DNA of 64,000 nucleotides from Actinomycetota bacterium (GTDB lineage: Bacteria > Actinomycetota > Actinomycetes > Mycobacteriales > Mycobacteriaceae), in assembly GCA_018268465.1 (NCBI GenBank), contig JAFDWN010000036.1, forward strand, positions 60,735 to 124,734, given 5' to 3'. The position numbers and the translations under genes were made by a program. The notes under the pieces were generated by a model. The model searched no databases and was not told the DNA's origin. It was given only the letters and a program-made list of their open reading frames with translations. Shown piece after piece: positions 42,725-53,240 of the stretch. Position 1 is the first letter of the stretch. Each line of letters starts with the position of its first letter.

Positions 42725-43894
42725 TCATTCGTCCGATGAGTCATCGGTTTCGGGGTAGGCCGGGATCGACAAGGTGAACGTCGACCCCGTTCCCGGCTGA
42801 CTCCACAGCCGGATGGAACCGTTGTGATTGGCTACGACATGTTTGACGATCGCCAGGCCAAGACCGGTGCCGCCGGTGGCCCGCGACCGGGCCTGGTCGA
42901 CCCGGAAGAACCGTTCGAAGACGCGTTCCTGGTCGGCCCTGGCGATCCCGATGCCCCGGTCGGTGACCGCGATCTCGACGTTCGCCCCACGCCGCCGCCT
43001 GCTGATCGACACCGCGGTTCCCTTGGGTGAGTAGGCGATCGCGTTGGAGATCAGATTCGCCAGCGCCGTCACCAGCAAGGTCTGGTCGCCCAGCACCCGG
43101 TAGCCGGTCGGTGCGTCGGTGGTGATGGCGATGTCGGCGTTGTCGGCGGCGACCTTGTGGCGCGACAGGGCCTCGGCCACCACGGTGTCGACGTCGACGT
43201 CCTCCAGGTCGGGTAGCCGTTCGCCGCCCTGCAGCCGCGACAACTCGATCAACTCGCCGACCATGTTGGCCAGCCGGTGGGATTCGGCGACCATCTTCTC
43301 GGAGAAGTGCCGCACGGTCTCGGGGTCGTCGGACGACGCCAGCAGCGCCTCGGCCAGCACCCCCATCGCCCCGACCGGGGTTTTCAGCTCATGGCTCACG
43401 TTGGCGACGAAGTCGCGCCGCGTCGCTTCCATCCGCGCGTGTTCGGACTGGTCGTCGACGTACACGACGGCGAAGCGGCGGTCGTCCTCGGTGAGCAGCC
43501 GTACATGCCCGCGCACCGACAGGCCGACCCGGCCGGGATTGTGGCGTTTACGCGGCGCGAGGTCGAGGTCGACGTCCTCGCCGGTGGCCAGGGTCCGCTC
43601 GGCGGCCAGCCAGGCGCGGTCGTCGAGCAGCCGGTCGCGGACCAGGCCCAGCTCACGGGCCCGGTCGTTGGTGTAGACGACGTCACGGAAGGTGTCGACC
43701 ACGACGATGCCCACCGGCGATGCCGAGACGATGTGCGCCAGCATCTGCGACACGGTGAGCCCGCCCTCCTCGGCGAGCTTGCGGCGGCGGCGCTCCGCGA
43801 AGCACGGCGCCAGCCGCGCCCCGAGCGCGGCGCCGACGGACACGGCGAGAAGCGCCACCACTGCCACCAACAGCAGCGCCGACACCTCACTCAC
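42725..43894 (-). CDS. senX3: Sensor histidine kinase SenX3
   Basis: A 389-residue membrane kinase, partner of RegX3. It has a short N-terminal transmembrane helix pair ([20 protein letters not shown] and following), a PAS-like region ([20 protein letters not shown]), the phospho-accepting His168 in [15 protein letters not shown], and the ATPase N box [10 protein letters not shown] with [20 protein letters not shown] and [13 protein letters not shown] 43894 is chosen to give the MSEVSALLL start; the ORF extends upstream without homology. Signals pass from the Pst phosphate uptake system to RegX3 through it. Confidence 0.96.
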   Translation of the reverse strand: MSEVSALLLVAVVALLAVSVGAALGARLAPCFAERRRRKLAEEGGLTVSQMLAHIVSASPVGIVVVDTFRDVVYTNDRARELGLVRDRLLDDRAWLAAERTLATGEDVDLDLAPRKRHNPGRVGLSVRGHVRLLTEDDRRFAVVYVDDQSEHARMEATRRDFVANVSHELKTPVGAMGVLAEALLASSDDPETVRHFSEKMVAESHRLANMVGELIELSRLQGGERLPDLEDVDVDTVVAEALSRHKVAADNADIAITTDAPTGYRVLGDQTLLVTALANLISNAIAYSPKGTAVSISRRRRGANVEIAVTDRGIGIARADQERVFERFFRVDQARSRATGGTGLGLAIVKHVVANHNGSIRLWSQPGTGSTFTLSIPAYPETDDSSDE

Positions 43895-44031
43895 GCGAAA
43901 ATCGTACGCATTCGGTGAACGCCATCCCAGCAGCGTGCAGCCGAATCGGGACAAGTCACAGACTCAGGACCAGGTATTCGCGGTGCGTTCACCCGGTGTT
44001 CGCCCGCGAACCGCGGGCGCGCCGGCCGGCG

Positions 44032-44781
44032 CTATTTGGCGGCGCCCTGGGCGGCGACGGCGGCGGCGCCCGCCGCCGCGGCCTCCGGGTCCAGATAGGT
44101 GCCGCCGGCGACCGTGGGCCGCAGGTCGCCGTCCAGGTCGTAGCGCAGGGGGATGCCCGTCGGGATGTTGAGGCTGACGACGTCCTCGTCGGACATGCCG
44201 TCGAGGTATTTCACCAGCGCCCGCAGGGAGTTGCCGTGCGCGGCGATCACCACCGTCTTACCGGCCTGCAGATCCGGCACGATCACCTCGGTGAAGTACG
44301 GCACGAAGCGGGCCACCACGTCGGCCAGGCATTCGGTCAGCGGGCCGCCGCCGATGTCGGCGTAGCGCGGATCGGCGTCCTGGCTGTAGGTGCTGCCCTT
44401 CTCGATGGGCGGCGGCGGGGTGTCGTAGCTGCGCCGCCACGCCATGAACTGTTCCTCGCCGTACTTGGCCTTGGTCTCGGCCTTGTCCAGGCCCTGCAGC
44501 GCGCCGTAGTGGCGCTCGTTGAGCCGCCAGTCGCGGTGTACGGGGATCCACAGCCGGTCGGCCTTGTCCAGCGCGATGTTCGCGGTGGTGATCGCCCTGC
44601 GCAGCAGCGACGTGTAGAGCACGTCGGGTTGTTTGTCTTCGGCGGCGATCAGCTCACCGGCGCGGACGGCCTCGGCCCTGCCCTTGTCGGTGAGGTCGAC
44701 GTCGACCCAGCCGGTGAAAAGATTCAGCGCATTCCATTCGCTCTCGCCGTGGCGAAGCAGGATCAGCGTGGAGTCAGCCAT
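44032..44781 (-). CDS. gpmA: 2,3-bisphosphoglycerate-dependent phosphoglycerate mutase
   Basis: A 249-residue dPGM of glycolysis and gluconeogenesis. The phosphohistidine loop is [20 protein letters not shown] (His11 region), with [32 protein letters not shown] and the second catalytic His in [16 protein letters not shown] 44781. A C-terminal Ala-rich tail follows. It is upstream of senX3 on the same strand with 137 bp between. Named gpm1 in M. tuberculosis (Rv0489). Confidence 0.95.
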   Translation of the reverse strand: MADSTLILLRHGESEWNALNLFTGWVDVDLTDKGRAEAVRAGELIAAEDKQPDVLYTSLLRRAITTANIALDKADRLWIPVHRDWRLNERHYGALQGLDKAETKAKYGEEQFMAWRRSYDTPPPPIEKGSTYSQDADPRYADIGGGPLTECLADVVARFVPYFTEVIVPDLQAGKTVVIAAHGNSLRALVKYLDGMSDEDVVSLNIPTGIPLRYDLDGDLRPTVAGGTYLDPEAAAAGAAAVAAQGAAK

Positions 44782-44937
44782 GGCACCGATCCTCTCACGG
44801 GCCGCCTGCGAGCGGAGGTTTGTACCGAGTACCTCCCGTCGCAAAACTCGAGTACGCAGCTACCCTTGGGCCCACCCCCGATTCGGGCACACCATCGGTG
44901 CGTCCGAATCATTCGTTCATCACAGGGGGTATGAACC

Positions 44938-45879
44938 ATGACCAGCGCAACGCACACCAACCACGTCACCGACTACGAGGTGCCGGGACTGTCCGGCCCG
45001 TCCGAGGACGCCGCGGCGGCCACCGAATTCGAGTCGCCCAACGGGCTGGACCTGAACAATCCCGACCCCGACACCGAGGTCGTCAACGCCGCCGCGGCAC
45101 CGCCGGCGGGTGGTGAGACGGAGGCGGGTGAACCGGCCGGCGGCGACGTCGCGGGGTTGCCGGCCTTCGACGCGATCGTCGGCAGCTACCCCGAACTGGC
45201 CGATATCGCCGAGGTCGTCATCCCACCCGACGAACGCGTCCGGATCCAGAACACGTCGGTGTACCCGTGGTCGGCGATCTGCGCCCTGCGCATCACCGCC
45301 AACGACGGCCGCCAGTTCATCGGGACCGGGTGGCTGATCAGCCCGCGCACCGTCATCACCGCCGGGCACTGCGTGTTCATGCACGACGCGGGCGGCTGGG
45401 CGCGGTCGATCACCGTCACCCCGGGTTGCAACGACGCGGCCCAGCCGTTCGGGTCCCGTGTCGGGACGTCGCTGCGCAGCGTGACGGGCTGGGTCAGCAG
45501 TAAGAACCGCGAGCACGACTACGGGGCGATCATCCTGTCGGCGCCGTTCGATCGGTTCCCCGGCTCGTTCGGGTTCGCGACGCGCGACGACGCGTTCCTG
45601 CTCAACGCCGCGTTGAATCTGTCCGGCTATCCCGGCGACAAGGGCGGCCGACAGCAGTGGTTCATGGCTCAGCGGCCCAAGTCGGTGTCGGCACGGGTGA
45701 TCACGTACAACATCGACACCTTCGGTGGTCAGAGCGGTTCGCCGGTGTGGGTACTGCAGAACGGCAACCGCCACGCAGTCGGCGTGCACACCAACGGCAG
45801 CGGGTCGGGTAACTCGGCGACCAGGATCACCAGCGGCGTCTTCGACAGGCTGCAGAGTTGGAAGAGTCTGGGGGCGTAG
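44938..45879 (+). CDS. Trypsin-like serine peptidase (glutamyl endopeptidase-like)
   Basis: A 313-residue S1 peptidase. After an acidic, disordered stretch of about 95 residues the catalytic domain shows the His in VITAGHCVFMHD (about 144), Asp in REHDYGAIIL (about 194) and nucleophile Ser in FGGQSGSPVW (about 266). The GQSGSP form and overall spacing resemble the V8/glutamyl endopeptidase branch. There is no signal peptide, so the protein is either cytoplasmic or exported by another route. It starts at ATG 44938 after an AGGGGG site and has no counterpart in the recalled M. tuberculosis order (Rv0488 lies there). Confidence 0.85.
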   Translation: MTSATHTNHVTDYEVPGLSGPSEDAAAATEFESPNGLDLNNPDPDTEVVNAAAAPPAGGETEAGEPAGGDVAGLPAFDAIVGSYPELADIAEVVIPPDERVRIQNTSVYPWSAICALRITANDGRQFIGTGWLISPRTVITAGHCVFMHDAGGWARSITVTPGCNDAAQPFGSRVGTSLRSVTGWVSSKNREHDYGAIILSAPFDRFPGSFGFATRDDAFLLNAALNLSGYPGDKGGRQQWFMAQRPKSVSARVITYNIDTFGGQSGSPVWVLQNGNRHAVGVHTNGSGSGNSATRITSGVFDRLQSWKSLGA

Positions 45880-45883
45880 GGAT

Positions 45884-46126
45884 TTGACGGTCGTCGCATT
45901 CCGGGATTCGGCCGGGCGCCCGTTGTCCGATGCCATCGTCGGCATCGTCGCGGCGCCCGGCGAATTCCACGACATCGCCATGGTCACCGATGTTCACGGT
46001 GAAATACGTTTCACACCAACACAATTCGGCGACTACGAGTTCGGCGTGCACGTCGGCGGGCAGAGCCGCACCGTGGTGGTGCGCATCGCGAGCGCCGACG
46101 CACGGCTGACCGTCGCCGTGACGTAG
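45884..46126 (+). CDS. Small carboxypeptidase-regulatory-like (beta-sandwich) protein
   Basis: About 80 residues from TTG 45884, just 4 bp after the protease stop, so translation is probably coupled. The sequence FRDSAGRPLSDAIVGIV, then TDVHGEIRFTP and GDYEFGVHVGGQSRTVVVRI, has the Gly-turn pattern of carboxypeptidase regulatory-like / CnaB-type beta-sandwich domains. It has no signal peptide. It may bind or regulate the protease. No ATG or GTG exists nearby, so the TTG start is the best available; the gene is short and could be mis-started. Confidence 0.65.
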   Translation: MTVVAFRDSAGRPLSDAIVGIVAAPGEFHDIAMVTDVHGEIRFTPTQFGDYEFGVHVGGQSRTVVVRIASADARLTVAVT

Positions 46127-46132
46127 ACCGGC

Positions 46133-46651
46133 TCAGCCTGGGTTCGGCTCGTCGTCGTCGATGAGGTGTTCGAAGGCCCGCAGATTCCGTAGCGACTCGC
46201 CGCGCGCCACCCGCCACGCCCATTCCTTCTGGATCGACGAGCGGAAACCCAACTCCAGCAACGTGTTGAAGTCGTTGTCGACCGCTTCGAGCACTTGCCC
46301 GAGGATCCGGTCCACCTCGTCGGCGCTCACCGTCTCGAGCGCCATCCGGCCCACCAGGTAGATGTCGCCGACGTTGTCGAGGGTATAGGCAACCCCGTAG
46401 AGCCGCCGGTTGCGTTTCAGCAGGAACCGGTAGACGCCTTCGTGGTTCTCGTCGGGTCTGCGGCAGACGAACGCCTCGATCCGCACCGAATGCTCACCGA
46501 TGGACAGGATGGTGTTGGTCACCAACCTGCGCTCCCCCGGCAGTTCGACGACGATTCCCGGCAGCCCACCGTGTGCGCCCTCGTGATGGGTGTAGGTCAG
46601 CTCGTGGGCGGTGAGGGTGTCCTCGATCAGCTGCCGCACCCGCGTGCTCAC
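46133..46651 (-). CDS. YbjN-domain protein (Rv0487-like)
   Basis: A 172-residue YbjN-type protein, a fold related to type III secretion chaperones. The N-terminal helix [14 protein letters not shown] leads to a beta-sheet ([35 protein letters not shown]) and a helical end ([24 protein letters not shown]). GTG 46651 overlaps the mshA stop (46648-46651), so it is co-translated with mycothiol synthase gene mshA. A chaperone-like role is implied by the fold only. Corresponds to Rv0487. Confidence 0.88.
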   Translation of the reverse strand: MSTRVRQLIEDTLTAHELTYTHHEGAHGGLPGIVVELPGERRLVTNTILSIGEHSVRIEAFVCRRPDENHEGVYRFLLKRNRRLYGVAYTLDNVGDIYLVGRMALETVSADEVDRILGQVLEAVDNDFNTLLELGFRSSIQKEWAWRVARGESLRNLRAFEHLIDDDEPNPG

Positions 46652-48021
46652 GTCCGCACGCCCCGGCGCATGGAGAAGCGGCGGCCGTTGCGCGGCACCG
46701 CGACGTCGCGGCCCGGATGGCTGCGCCGGTAATCGCCGATCGCGCGTGCGTAGCTGGCCAGCAGGGCGTCGACCGTGTGCGCCCACGAGAACCCCGCCGC
46801 GTGGTCGACGGCGGCACGGCTCAACGCGAGCGGGTCGCGGCGCAGCACCTCGTCAATGGTCCGCGCCCAGTCGTCGATGTCGTGGCCGTCGACCAGCGCT
46901 CCGCTGACCCCGTCGCGCACCGCGACGGGAAGACCACCCACGGCGGCGGCCACCACCGGCGTTCCGCAGGCCTGCGCCTCCACGGCCACCAGTCCGAACG
47001 ACTCGGAGTAGCTGGGCACGGCGACCAGGTCGGCTGCCCGGTACACTCCGACGAGGTCCGCGCGCGACTGCGGCGGCAGGAACGTCACCCGCTCGGTGAT
47101 ACCCAGCTCCGCGGCCAGCGCCGCCAGCGCGTCGGGAGCCTGCAACCCGCTGCCCGACGGCCCGCCCGCGACGAGCACCCGCACGCCGGGCAGTTTCGCC
47201 GCCGCGCGCAGCAGGATGTCGGGGGCCTTCAGGGGCTGGATCCTGCCGACGAAGGCGACGACCCGCTCGTCGCGGGCCAGGCCGAGCGCGGCGCGCGCGG
47301 CCTGCCGGTCGCCGGGGGTGAACGTGTCCAGATCGACCCCCGGATGCACCACGTCGATCCGGTCGGGATCGGCGTGGTGCAGTGAGACCAGTTGGTGCGC
47401 TTCGTGTTCGGTGTTGACGATCAGGCGATCGGCCTCGTCGACCACCTGCTGTTCGCCCACCGCGCGCAGCGGAGGTTCCGGCGCATCGCCGTCCGCCAGC
47501 GCCGCGTTCTTCACCGCGGCCAGGGTGTGGGCGGTGTGCACCAGCGGCACCGCCCACCGGTCCCTGGCCAGCCACCCGACCTGACCCGACAGCCAGTAGT
47601 GGGAGTGCACGACGTCGTAGTAGCCGGGTTCGTGGGTGGCTTCGGCACGCAGCACGCCCGCGGTGAACGCGCACAGCTGAGTCGGCAGGTCGTTCTTGTC
47701 CAGACCCTCGAACGGACCGGCCACCACGTTGCGCACCAGTACGCCGGGGGCCACCGGCACGATCGGCTGGTCCGTCGAGGAGGTCGCCCTGGTGAAGATC
47801 TCCACCTCGACACCGCGGCGCGCCATCTGCAGCGCCGTCTGCAGCACGTAGACGTTCATCCCCCCGGCGTCGCCGGTGCCCGGCTGGGCCAGCGGAGAGG
47901 TGTGCACGGACACCACCGCCACCCGCCGGGGCAATGGGAGACCGGCACCATCGGGCCGGGCCGGCACCCCGGCATCGGACGTCGGCACCGGAAGGCCGGT
48001 CGGGTCGCTGGCACGCCGCAC
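46648..48021 (-). CDS. mshA: D-inositol-3-phosphate glycosyltransferase MshA
   Basis: A 457-residue GT4 glycosyltransferase catalysing the first step of mycothiol synthesis (UDP-GlcNAc + inositol 1-phosphate). Signatures include [75 protein letters not shown] and [26 protein letters not shown] 48021 is the only plausible start before the divergent N-terminal region; the family N-terminus is variable. Mycothiol is the main thiol of actinobacteria, so this fixes the taxonomic group. Corresponds to Rv0486. Confidence 0.96.
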   Translation of the reverse strand: MRRASDPTGLPVPTSDAGVPARPDGAGLPLPRRVAVVSVHTSPLAQPGTGDAGGMNVYVLQTALQMARRGVEVEIFTRATSSTDQPIVPVAPGVLVRNVVAGPFEGLDKNDLPTQLCAFTAGVLRAEATHEPGYYDVVHSHYWLSGQVGWLARDRWAVPLVHTAHTLAAVKNAALADGDAPEPPLRAVGEQQVVDEADRLIVNTEHEAHQLVSLHHADPDRIDVVHPGVDLDTFTPGDRQAARAALGLARDERVVAFVGRIQPLKAPDILLRAAAKLPGVRVLVAGGPSGSGLQAPDALAALAAELGITERVTFLPPQSRADLVGVYRAADLVAVPSYSESFGLVAVEAQACGTPVVAAAVGGLPVAVRDGVSGALVDGHDIDDWARTIDEVLRRDPLALSRAAVDHAAGFSWAHTVDALLASYARAIGDYRRSHPGRDVAVPRNGRRFSMRRGVRT

Positions 48022-48094
48022 CCAGCCATCTTTGCACTCGTCCCGCAACGCCCTGATCGGGCGTGCACCGTGGCGGTGCGGCCGGGGCCGACGG

Positions 48095-49381
48095 TCAGGC
48101 CGTGGCCTCCGGGCGGCGGGCCAGCGCGCGGCGCATCGCACCGATCGGGTCGGCATAGATCCCGCCGAGGGACACCACGCCGGCGCCGGCTTCCTGGACG
48201 CGGTTACCGAACGCGGTGACCCGGATATCGCGGGGCGCCAGCACCGAGCGGGCCGCGAATGCCTGCTCGACCTGGGCCATCGTCTCCGGGTATTCGGTGA
48301 AGGCCTGGCCGCCGACGACGAGGTCGTCGGGATTGAGCAGATCGCGCAGCAACGCGACGGCCTCGCCGAGCACCCGGGCGCGTTCGCCGAGCAGCTCACG
48401 GGCCCGCTGATCGCCCTGCCGGGCCGCGCGCAGCACCGCCGACAGCGTCGACGCCGGACCCTCGGCCGGGACGACCCGCAGCTTGCGCGCCGCGGTCAGC
48501 ACCGCCTCGTCACTCACGGTCGACTCGAGCAGACCGCCCCCGCCGAGCAGGTCGGAATGCGCGGGTAGGGCGGCGATGGTGCCGGGTCCGCTGGCAGGTG
48601 AATGCACCCGCCCACCGATCGACAGGGCGTAGCCGACCGTCTCGCGGGCGTACACGTACAGACTCGTCGGCGATTGCCCGGCGGCCAGCCCGCCGCCGCG
48701 GCCAGCCGCGTCGGCGCCGCGCAGGCGGCGGACGCCCAGCAGCAGTTCGGCGCCCGCCATCGCGTCGACGTGGGAGGCCATCGACACCGGCAGCCCCAGC
48801 GCGTCGGCGAGCACCGGCCCGACCGGGGCGTCCGACCAACCCAGCCGCGCGTGGTCGAGATGGCCTGCGACACCGTCGACGACGCCGCCGGCGGCCACGC
48901 CGACCCACAGCGGGCGGCGCCGGTGCCACCGGCTGAGGTAGCGGCGCGCACTGCCGGCCAGCGACGCCAGCGCGGCGTCCTGGGAACCGCGCGGCGTGGG
49001 CGTCTCGACGACGTCGAGGGTGCGCCCGAACAGGTCGGTGGCCACGATGCTGGTGGTGCGCGCGCCGATGTGCAGTCCCAGCGTCAGGTACGGCTCGTGG
49101 TTGACCTCGACCGGCACCCGCGGACGCCCGATCGCCCCGGATATGGCGAGGTCGGCGCGCTCGCGCAGGACACCGGCCTCCAGCAGCGCGGTGACCTGCC
49201 GGTTCACCGTCGCGATGCTCAGTTGGGTGACCTTGGCGATGGTGTCGCGGGCGATCGGCCCGCGGGTCCGCGCGGCGGCGAAGACCGACGCCGCGGCGGC
49301 GTCGGCCACCCGCAGCGACGGGGCGATGATGTGGTGGCGGGCAAGAGCGGGCCGCTGACGAATGGCGGTAGTGGTACGCAC
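48095..49381 (-). CDS. ROK-family transcriptional regulator (Rv0485-like)
   Basis: A 428-residue ROK protein with an N-terminal MarR-like HTH ([36 protein letters not shown]) and a sugar-kinase-like fold ([21 protein letters not shown], then [10 protein letters not shown] and LVVGGQAF). The kinase ATP-binding residues are degenerate, and the zinc motif of true ROK repressors is not evident. In M. tuberculosis this protein regulates pe/ppe genes. It lies 73 bp before the mshA start on the same strand and diverges from the SDR gene, with an inverted repeat in the shared 196-bp gap. Confidence 0.9.
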   Translation of the reverse strand: MRTTTAIRQRPALARHHIIAPSLRVADAAAASVFAAARTRGPIARDTIAKVTQLSIATVNRQVTALLEAGVLRERADLAISGAIGRPRVPVEVNHEPYLTLGLHIGARTTSIVATDLFGRTLDVVETPTPRGSQDAALASLAGSARRYLSRWHRRRPLWVGVAAGGVVDGVAGHLDHARLGWSDAPVGPVLADALGLPVSMASHVDAMAGAELLLGVRRLRGADAAGRGGGLAAGQSPTSLYVYARETVGYALSIGGRVHSPASGPGTIAALPAHSDLLGGGGLLESTVSDEAVLTAARKLRVVPAEGPASTLSAVLRAARQGDQRARELLGERARVLGEAVALLRDLLNPDDLVVGGQAFTEYPETMAQVEQAFAARSVLAPRDIRVTAFGNRVQEAGAGVVSLGGIYADPIGAMRRALARRPEATA

Positions 49382-49557
49382 GGGGGTGTCCTTCGGAGAA
49401 GTCGGCGGTGGGCGGTGGCCACACCCGGCGACTCAGCGGGACGAGTTGAGGGTCCCCGGCTCGGTCAGGCGCGGCAGGATGCGCGGCGACAACAACACGC
49501 GCGCAGCGCCGAGATGCTCAACGCCCGGCCAGTCCGATACACACGAAGAACTTAGCA

Positions 49558-49575
49558 CGCCAACTAAGGTTGGCG
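49558..49575. promoter_or_regulatory. Perfect 7-bp-arm dyad over the SDR ribosome-binding region
   Basis: CGCCAAC (49558-49564), TAAG, then GTTGGCG (49569-49575) form a perfect dyad ending 2 bp before the SDR start codon. It lies in the 196-bp gap between the ROK regulator gene (minus) and the SDR gene (plus). Placement over the start suggests an operator, perhaps of the ROK protein itself, that could block the SDR. Confidence 0.5.
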
Positions 49576-49577
49576 AC

Positions 49578-50339
49578 ATGACGACGCCCCACGCCCAGAA
49601 GCGAGTCGCGGTGGTCACCGGAGCCAGTGCCGGTATCGGTGAAGCGACCGCGAAAACACTTGCCTCACAAGGGTTCCACGTGGTCTGCGTGGCACGTCGC
49701 GCGGAACTCGTCGAGGCGCTGGCCGCCGAGATCGACGGCACCGCCGTTGTGGCCGACGTCACAGACGGTGACGCCGTGGCGGCCCTGGCCGAACGCCTGG
49801 ACCGTGTCGACGTGTTGGTCAACAACGCGGGCGGCGCCAGGGGCCTGGCGCCGGTGGCCGACGCCGACCTCGAGCACTGGCGCTGGATGTGGGAGACGAA
49901 TGTGCTGGGCACGCTGCGGATCACCCGCGCCCTGCTGCCCAAGCTGCTCGCGTCGGGTGACGGGCTGATCGTCACCGTCACCTCGATCGCGGCCCTGGAG
50001 ACCTACGACAACGGCGGCGGATACACCTCGGCGAAACACGCCCAGGGCGTCCTGCATCGCACGCTGCGCGGCGAACTGCTCGGAAAACCGGTGCGGCTCA
50101 CCGAGATTGCGCCCGGAATGGTCAAGACGGATTTCTCGTTACGCCGCTTCGGCGGCGACGAGGCACGCGCCGACGCCGTCTACGCCGGAGTCACCCCGCT
50201 GGTGGCCGACGACATCGCCGACGTCATCGGGTTCGTCGCGTCCCGGCCGCCGCACGTCGACCTGGATCTCATCGTGATCCGTCCCCGCGATCAGGTCAGC
50301 GGGGGCCGGATCAACCGCCGGCCGGCGCCGGAGCGGTAG
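49578..50339 (+). CDS. Short-chain dehydrogenase/reductase (Rv0484c-like)
   Basis: A 253-residue classical SDR. The cofactor motif is [17 protein letters not shown], followed by [10 protein letters not shown] and the catalytic set S-Y-K in [21 protein letters not shown]. The C-terminal [26 protein letters not shown] matches the YdfG/serine dehydrogenase-like subgroup. ATG 49578. The 3' end overlaps the convergent L,D-transpeptidase gene by 29 bp. Substrate unknown. Confidence 0.9.
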   Translation: MTTPHAQKRVAVVTGASAGIGEATAKTLASQGFHVVCVARRAELVEALAAEIDGTAVVADVTDGDAVAALAERLDRVDVLVNNAGGARGLAPVADADLEHWRWMWETNVLGTLRITRALLPKLLASGDGLIVTVTSIAALETYDNGGGYTSAKHAQGVLHRTLRGELLGKPVRLTEIAPGMVKTDFSLRRFGGDEARADAVYAGVTPLVADDIADVIGFVASRPPHVDLDLIVIRPRDQVSGGRINRRPAPER

Positions 50340-51624
50340 ACGGGGTCGTTGTCGGGGTGCCCGACAGGGTCGGCGCGTCCGACGGGGTGGCGGGCGCGCT
50401 GGCCGGGATACCCGACGGCGGCTGCTGCGCCGACAGCGCCGACATCGCCGTCCACTCCGGCCAGTCGATGGCCCAGTCCCAGATGTCGCCGTCGGCGTAG
50501 GACAGGTCGATGCGGGTGCCGGTGACCTCCACCGGGTCGCCGTACATCGCGGTGTTGAAGTACTGCTCAGCGTCCTCCAGCGACAGGTTGATGCAGCCGT
50601 TGGTGACGTTGGTGTTGCCCTGGGCGCCGAGGCTCGCGGGGTTGGCGTGGATGAACTCGCCGTTGTTGGAGATGCGCACCGCGAACCGCTCCCGGACGTT
50701 GGCGTAGCCGGCCGCCGGGTTGGTCATGTAGAAATCCTCGTATTTCTCCGTCACCACGTGGATGCCGCTGCGGGTGACGTTGCGGTCGAGGTCGCCCTCG
50801 CCGTAGCTGCAGGCGAAATCCATGATCACGCCGTCGTCGGTGACCACCTGGATGCGGTGGCTGGACGCCTCGGCCTTGACGACCTGGCGCCGCCCGATGC
50901 TGAAGTCCAGCGTGGAGTCCTGCGCGCCGAAGGCGCCGTCGCCGAACGGCACCCCGTAGAGCGGCGCCTCGACACGCACGGTGGTGCCCACCGGGAGGTA
51001 CTCCCGGCTGCGCCAATGCACCCGAGATCCCGCGGCCTCGTCGGGCAGCCAGGCCCAGCCGCCCTCCACCGGCGGGGCGGTGACGACCTTGAGCGCCTTC
51101 TCCACCGACGCCTTGTCGCTGATCGGCGCGTCGAACTGCAGGATGATGGGCGCCGCGACGCCGACGACCTGGCCGTCGGCGAGCTGGAACTGACCGTTCA
51201 CCTCGACGGCCGGGGTGAGGGTGGTGAAGGCGCCCTCCACGGGCACGGCCTTACCGTCGTGGCCGACCACCGAACCCGCCCACGTGTAGGTGACGCCGTA
51301 GCCGAGGGGTTCGGCGATGGTGTAGGACGTGCGGTCCCGGTTGACGGTGCCCGCGACGACCTTGCCATCGGGGTTGGTCAGCGTCAGCCGCTGGATCCAG
51401 CCGTCACTGACCTCGACGCCGACGGGGGCGGTGGGGGCGACGTCGGTGGCACCGTCGGACGGTGTGACGGTCACGGCGGGAGCGGCGGGCGGCTTGTCGG
51501 CATCCGACGCGGTGGTGGACCCACTGGCACAGGCGGCCAGCGCGCCGGGTGCGATCACCCCGACCGCCAGAGCGGTCAGCGCACGGCGCCGGGTGATCGG
51601 CGACGGCATGCTGGCTGGGCTCAC
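50311..51624 (-). CDS. lprQ: L,D-transpeptidase lipoprotein (LprQ / LdtMt5-like)
   Basis: A 437-residue lipoprotein with a lipobox LAACAS near residue 33, two Ig-like domains (for example [25 protein letters not shown] and the following) and a YkuD domain. The catalytic motif is [11 protein letters not shown] and [12 protein letters not shown], in which Cys is the nucleophile; the usual Ser/His before GC is Asn. A Pro/Ala/Thr tail ends the protein. It forms 3-3 crosslinks in peptidoglycan. GTG 51624 may be leaderless: TACCCT lies 8 nt upstream as a possible -10. Corresponds to Rv0483. Confidence 0.92.
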   Translation of the reverse strand: MSPASMPSPITRRRALTALAVGVIAPGALAACASGSTTASDADKPPAAPAVTVTPSDGATDVAPTAPVGVEVSDGWIQRLTLTNPDGKVVAGTVNRDRTSYTIAEPLGYGVTYTWAGSVVGHDGKAVPVEGAFTTLTPAVEVNGQFQLADGQVVGVAAPIILQFDAPISDKASVEKALKVVTAPPVEGGWAWLPDEAAGSRVHWRSREYLPVGTTVRVEAPLYGVPFGDGAFGAQDSTLDFSIGRRQVVKAEASSHRIQVVTDDGVIMDFACSYGEGDLDRNVTRSGIHVVTEKYEDFYMTNPAAGYANVRERFAVRISNNGEFIHANPASLGAQGNTNVTNGCINLSLEDAEQYFNTAMYGDPVEVTGTRIDLSYADGDIWDWAIDWPEWTAMSALSAQQPPSGIPASAPATPSDAPTLSGTPTTTPSTAPAPAGG

Positions 51625-51639
51625 GTATAGCCAGGGTAC

Positions 51640-52701
51640 CTACACCGAGCACCCGATCAGGACCGGCTCGGGTGTGAGTTCGATCCCGAAAGCGCCGCGC
51701 ACACCGTCTCGGACGCGCCTGGCCAGGGCGATCACGTCGGCGGCGGTGGCGTGGCCGCGGTTGGTCAGCGCCAGCGCATGCTTGGTCGACAGCCGGGCCG
51801 GGGCGCCCGCACCGGGGAAACCCTTGCCGAATCCGGCCCGCTCCACCAGCCAGCCCGCGGCCAGCTTCACGCCGCCGGGGGCGGGATAGTTCGGGACGGG
51901 CCCGCCCACGCGTGCCGCCAGCCGCTCGAAGTCGGCGCGGGCCACGACGGGATTGGTGAAGAACGACCCCACGCTCCAGGTGTCGTAATCCGCGTCGTCG
52001 AGCACCATGCCCTTGCCGCTGCGCAGCGCCAGGACCGCCGCCCTGACCCGGTGCGGGTCGGCGTGCGAGCCGGGTTCGGCGTCGAGTGCGGCCGTCAGCT
52101 CGCCGTATCGCAGCGGCGCGCTGCGGCCCGCGGGGTCCAGGGCGAACTCCACTTCGAGCACGACGGCGGCGTCGGAGTGTTTCAGCACGCTGGTGCGGTA
52201 GCCGAAGCGCAGCGACTCGGGGGTCACCCAGTGGTCGAGCCCGCTGCGCCGGTCCAGCAGCCGCACCCGCCGGATGGTGTCGGCGACCTCCGCGCCGTAG
52301 GCGCCGACGTTCTGCACGGGGGTGGCGCCCGCCGAACCGGGTATGCCGGACAGGCATTCCAGCCCACCCAGCCCATGCGTCAGCGCGGCCACGACGACGT
52401 CGTCCCACACCGCACCGGCCCCGGCCCGCAGGACGGCGCCCTCGACGTGGATCTCGGCGTTGGCGACCCGCACCACGGTGAGGTCGTCGAGGTCGTCGGC
52501 CAGCACCACGTTGGACCCGCCGCCGAGCACCAGGACACGGCCCGGACCGTCGGTGCCCAGCGCACGCAGCACACCGACCAGCTGGGCGGTGTCCCGGCAG
52601 GTGATCACGCGATCGGCGGCCGGCCCGACCCGCAGCGTGGTCAGCGGGGCCAACGGTACGGATTCGGCGACCGCCACACCGGCGACGAACGAACTGACCA
52701 C
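51640..52701 (-). CDS. murB: UDP-N-acetylmuramate dehydrogenase
   Basis: A 353-residue FAD enzyme that reduces UDP-GlcNAc-enolpyruvate to UDP-MurNAc. Signatures: [29 protein letters not shown] (FAD binding), [33 protein letters not shown], and [22 protein letters not shown] with the C-terminal Glu in [14 protein letters not shown] 52701. The gene diverges from the DUF2505 gene with only 26 bp between starts. It lies 15 bp upstream of the L,D-transpeptidase gene, forming a cell-wall pair. Corresponds to Rv0482. Confidence 0.96.
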   Translation of the reverse strand: MVSSFVAGVAVAESVPLAPLTTLRVGPAADRVITCRDTAQLVGVLRALGTDGPGRVLVLGGGSNVVLADDLDDLTVVRVANAEIHVEGAVLRAGAGAVWDDVVVAALTHGLGGLECLSGIPGSAGATPVQNVGAYGAEVADTIRRVRLLDRRSGLDHWVTPESLRFGYRTSVLKHSDAAVVLEVEFALDPAGRSAPLRYGELTAALDAEPGSHADPHRVRAAVLALRSGKGMVLDDADYDTWSVGSFFTNPVVARADFERLAARVGGPVPNYPAPGGVKLAAGWLVERAGFGKGFPGAGAPARLSTKHALALTNRGHATAADVIALARRVRDGVRGAFGIELTPEPVLIGCSV

Positions 52702-52727
52702 GGCCCGTAACGGTAGCCTGACCAGCT

Positions 52728-53240
52728 ATGCCGCGTTCATTCGACATGGCCACCGACTACGACGGCAGCGTCGAACAGGTGCACCGGGCGTTCGGCGAGG
52801 AGCCGTACTGGCTGGCCCGGCTCGCCGATTCGGGCGCCGACGAGGCCCGGCTCGACTCGTTGCGCGTCGGTGGTGACGGCGCCATCGACGTCGTCACCAC
52901 CCAGGTCCTGCGCGCCGACCGACTGCCGGGGGTGGTCTCCCAGTTCTATCGCGGCGATCTCACCATCACCCGCGAGGAGACGTGGGGCCCGATCCGCGAC
53001 GGCCGTGCGTCCGGCACGATCGCCGGCGCCATCCCCGGGGCACCCGCCTCGCTGACCGCGGCGATGCAGCTCGGGCCGAAGGCGTCCGGCACCGGCGCCC
53101 GCCAGGAGTTCACGGTCACCGTGGAGGTCCGGGTTCCGCTCGTCGGCGGCAAGATCGAGGATTTCATCGGCAAGGGCCTGCTCGACCTGCTCATCGCCGA
53201 ACAGCGTTTCACCACGGTGTGGATCACGGAAAACGCCTGA
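52728..53240 (+). CDS. DUF2505-domain protein (Rv0481c-like)
   Basis: A 170-residue protein with a START/SRPBCC-like pattern: SFDMATDYDGSVEQVHRAF opening helix, then VDVVTTQVLRADRLP, a central LTITREETWGPIRDG and a final amphipathic helix LLDLLIAEQRFTTVW. This is the actinobacterial DUF2505 family, likely a lipid-binding cavity protein. ATG 52728, divergent from murB. It is followed by a methyltransferase gene with a small overlap. Function unknown. Confidence 0.85.
   Translation: MPRSFDMATDYDGSVEQVHRAFGEEPYWLARLADSGADEARLDSLRVGGDGAIDVVTTQVLRADRLPGVVSQFYRGDLTITREETWGPIRDGRASGTIAGAIPGAPASLTAAMQLGPKASGTGARQEFTVTVEVRVPLVGGKIEDFIGKGLLDLLIAEQRFTTVWITENA

Noticed and set aside
44827-44855. Two GAGTAC copies 23 bp apart before the protease gene
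   Set aside because: Six-base repeats are too short to support an operator claim.
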